Shown: in pieces, positions 6,286-6,741 of the stretch
Numbering within the stretch: position 1 is the first letter of the stretch
Layout: every line of letters begins with the position of its first letter
DNA from: Deltaproteobacteria bacterium
GTDB lineage: Bacteria > Desulfobacterota > DSM-4660 > Desulfatiglandales > HGW-15
Assembly (NCBI GenBank): GCA_019308525.1
Contig: JAFDIC010000220.1
Location: 1 to 6,741 of the forward strand
Direction: 5' to 3'
DNA length: 6,741 nucleotides
Notes under the pieces: model-generated
What the model was told of the DNA's origin: nothing
Databases searched by the model: none
What the model saw: only the letters and a program-made list of their open reading frames with translations
Program-made: the position numbers and the translations under genes

Positions 6286-6741
6286 AGTTACAAAGGGCAT
6301 AATCCTCGCAGGTGGGCATGCTACGCGCTTGTTTCCGATTACCAAGACCGTGTCAAAGCAACTCCTGCCCGTGTATGACAAACCCATGATCTATTACCCC
6401 CTCTCCGTACTCATGTTGACCGGGATAAGGGACATAATAATCATCAGCACAGAGATGGACCTCCCTCTCTTCGAGAGGCTCTTGGGTGACGGCGATAGGT
6501 TCGGTCTTTCTCTACACTATGCGGTCCAGCCAAAACCCGAAGGGATTGCGCAGGCCTTTGTTATTGCGAGGGACTTCATACAGGGGCATTCTTGCTGCCT
6601 TATCCTTGGTGATAATCTGCTCTATGGTGACAGCCTGGGAGAGATGCTCCAAAGGTCCATACCCCATGAGCATGGAGCCAAGATATTTGCTTACTGGGTC
6701 AATGACCCGCAGAGATACGGTGTCGTCGTGTTTGATCAGGA
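6272..6741 (+). CDS. rfbA: Glucose-1-phosphate thymidylyltransferase, N-terminal part (3' end outside window)
   Basis: Catalyses dTTP plus glucose-1-phosphate to dTDP-glucose and pyrophosphate, the first and normally feedback-controlled step of dTDP-L-rhamnose synthesis. The window holds 156 codons of a protein usually about 290 residues. Recognisable blocks are GIILAGG (9-15), [18 protein letters not shown] (28-45), [10 protein letters not shown] (70-79), [11 protein letters not shown] (87-97), the metal-binding LGDN (Asp114) and NDPQRYGVV (144-152), close to enterobacterial RfbA/RmlA. The nucleotide loop reads GGHATRL where RmlA has GGSGTRL, so the second invariant-type Gly is Ala17; Arg19 and Lys29 are kept. 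The ATG at 6272 lies 14 nt inside rfbB and places GIIL at the family-typical distance from the N-terminus; AGAAAGG upstream may act as RBS. It shares the promoter of rfbB. Confidence 0.95.
   Translation, partial: MGEGKVTKGIILAGGHATRLFPITKTVSKQLLPVYDKPMIYYPLSVLMLTGIRDIIIISTEMDLPLFERLLGDGDRFGLSLHYAVQPKPEGIAQAFVIARDFIQGHSCCLILGDNLLYGDSLGEMLQRSIPHEHGAKIFAYWVNDPQRYGVVVFDQ

Noticed and set aside
1..6741. CRISPR array, tRNA/rRNA gene, insertion sequence or phage attachment site
   Set aside because: No regularly spaced repeats, cloverleaf, transposase or flanking target duplication was seen in the window.

Overview
The window looks like a chromosomal segment of a Gram-negative bacterium with mid-range GC. 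The gene content (a GAF/histidine kinase/receiver hybrid with type IV pilus ATPase-like N-terminal repeats, a Zn-ribbon Nudix protein, a MauE-like protein beside a P1B metal ATPase, and dTDP-rhamnose genes) would fit a deltaproteobacterium (Desulfobacterota-like), possibly from a metagenome. That assignment is an inference from gene style; there is no rRNA or other phylogenetic marker here.

Left part (1-1518, + strand): the window opens inside the 3' end of a MauE/DoxX-type redox-associated membrane protein. It is followed directly by the C-terminal half of a Zn/Cd/Pb-type P1B ATPase. The ATPase has its ion-channel CPC motif, phosphorylation site and ATP-binding domain, but its metal-binding, first transmembrane and actuator regions are missing. 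Family-like sequence fades out in broken reading frames just after the MauE-like stop codon, so this is best read as a 5'-truncated pseudogene.

Middle part (1611-4109, - strand): a large soluble hybrid sensor kinase (two MshEN-like repeats, GAF, HisKA/HATPase, receiver) is followed, 141 nt downstream in the same direction, by a small carboxymuconolactone-decarboxylase-family protein. The ATPase remnant and this pair converge across 92 nt (1519-1610) with no clear terminator. An AT-rich, divergent intergenic region (4110-4314) separates the kinase from the next gene.

Right part (4315-6741, + strand): a zinc-ribbon Nudix hydrolase is followed by a 210-nt gap. The gap contains GC-rich palindromes, then a textbook sigma70-type promoter (TTGACA, 18-nt spacer, TATAAT), then a leader of about 100 nt whose complementary segments could pair in alternative ways, one of them covering the ribosome binding site. 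The promoter faces rfbB (dTDP-glucose 4,6-dehydratase), which overlaps rfbA (glucose-1-phosphate thymidylyltransferase, cut by the window end) by 14 nt. These two enzymes catalyse the first two steps of dTDP-L-rhamnose synthesis for surface polysaccharide; rfbC and rfbD would be expected beyond the window.

I did not find a clearly new multi-gene system. The points most worth a second look are the truncated ATPase, the widely spaced MshEN-like repeats on the kinase, and the rfbB leader.
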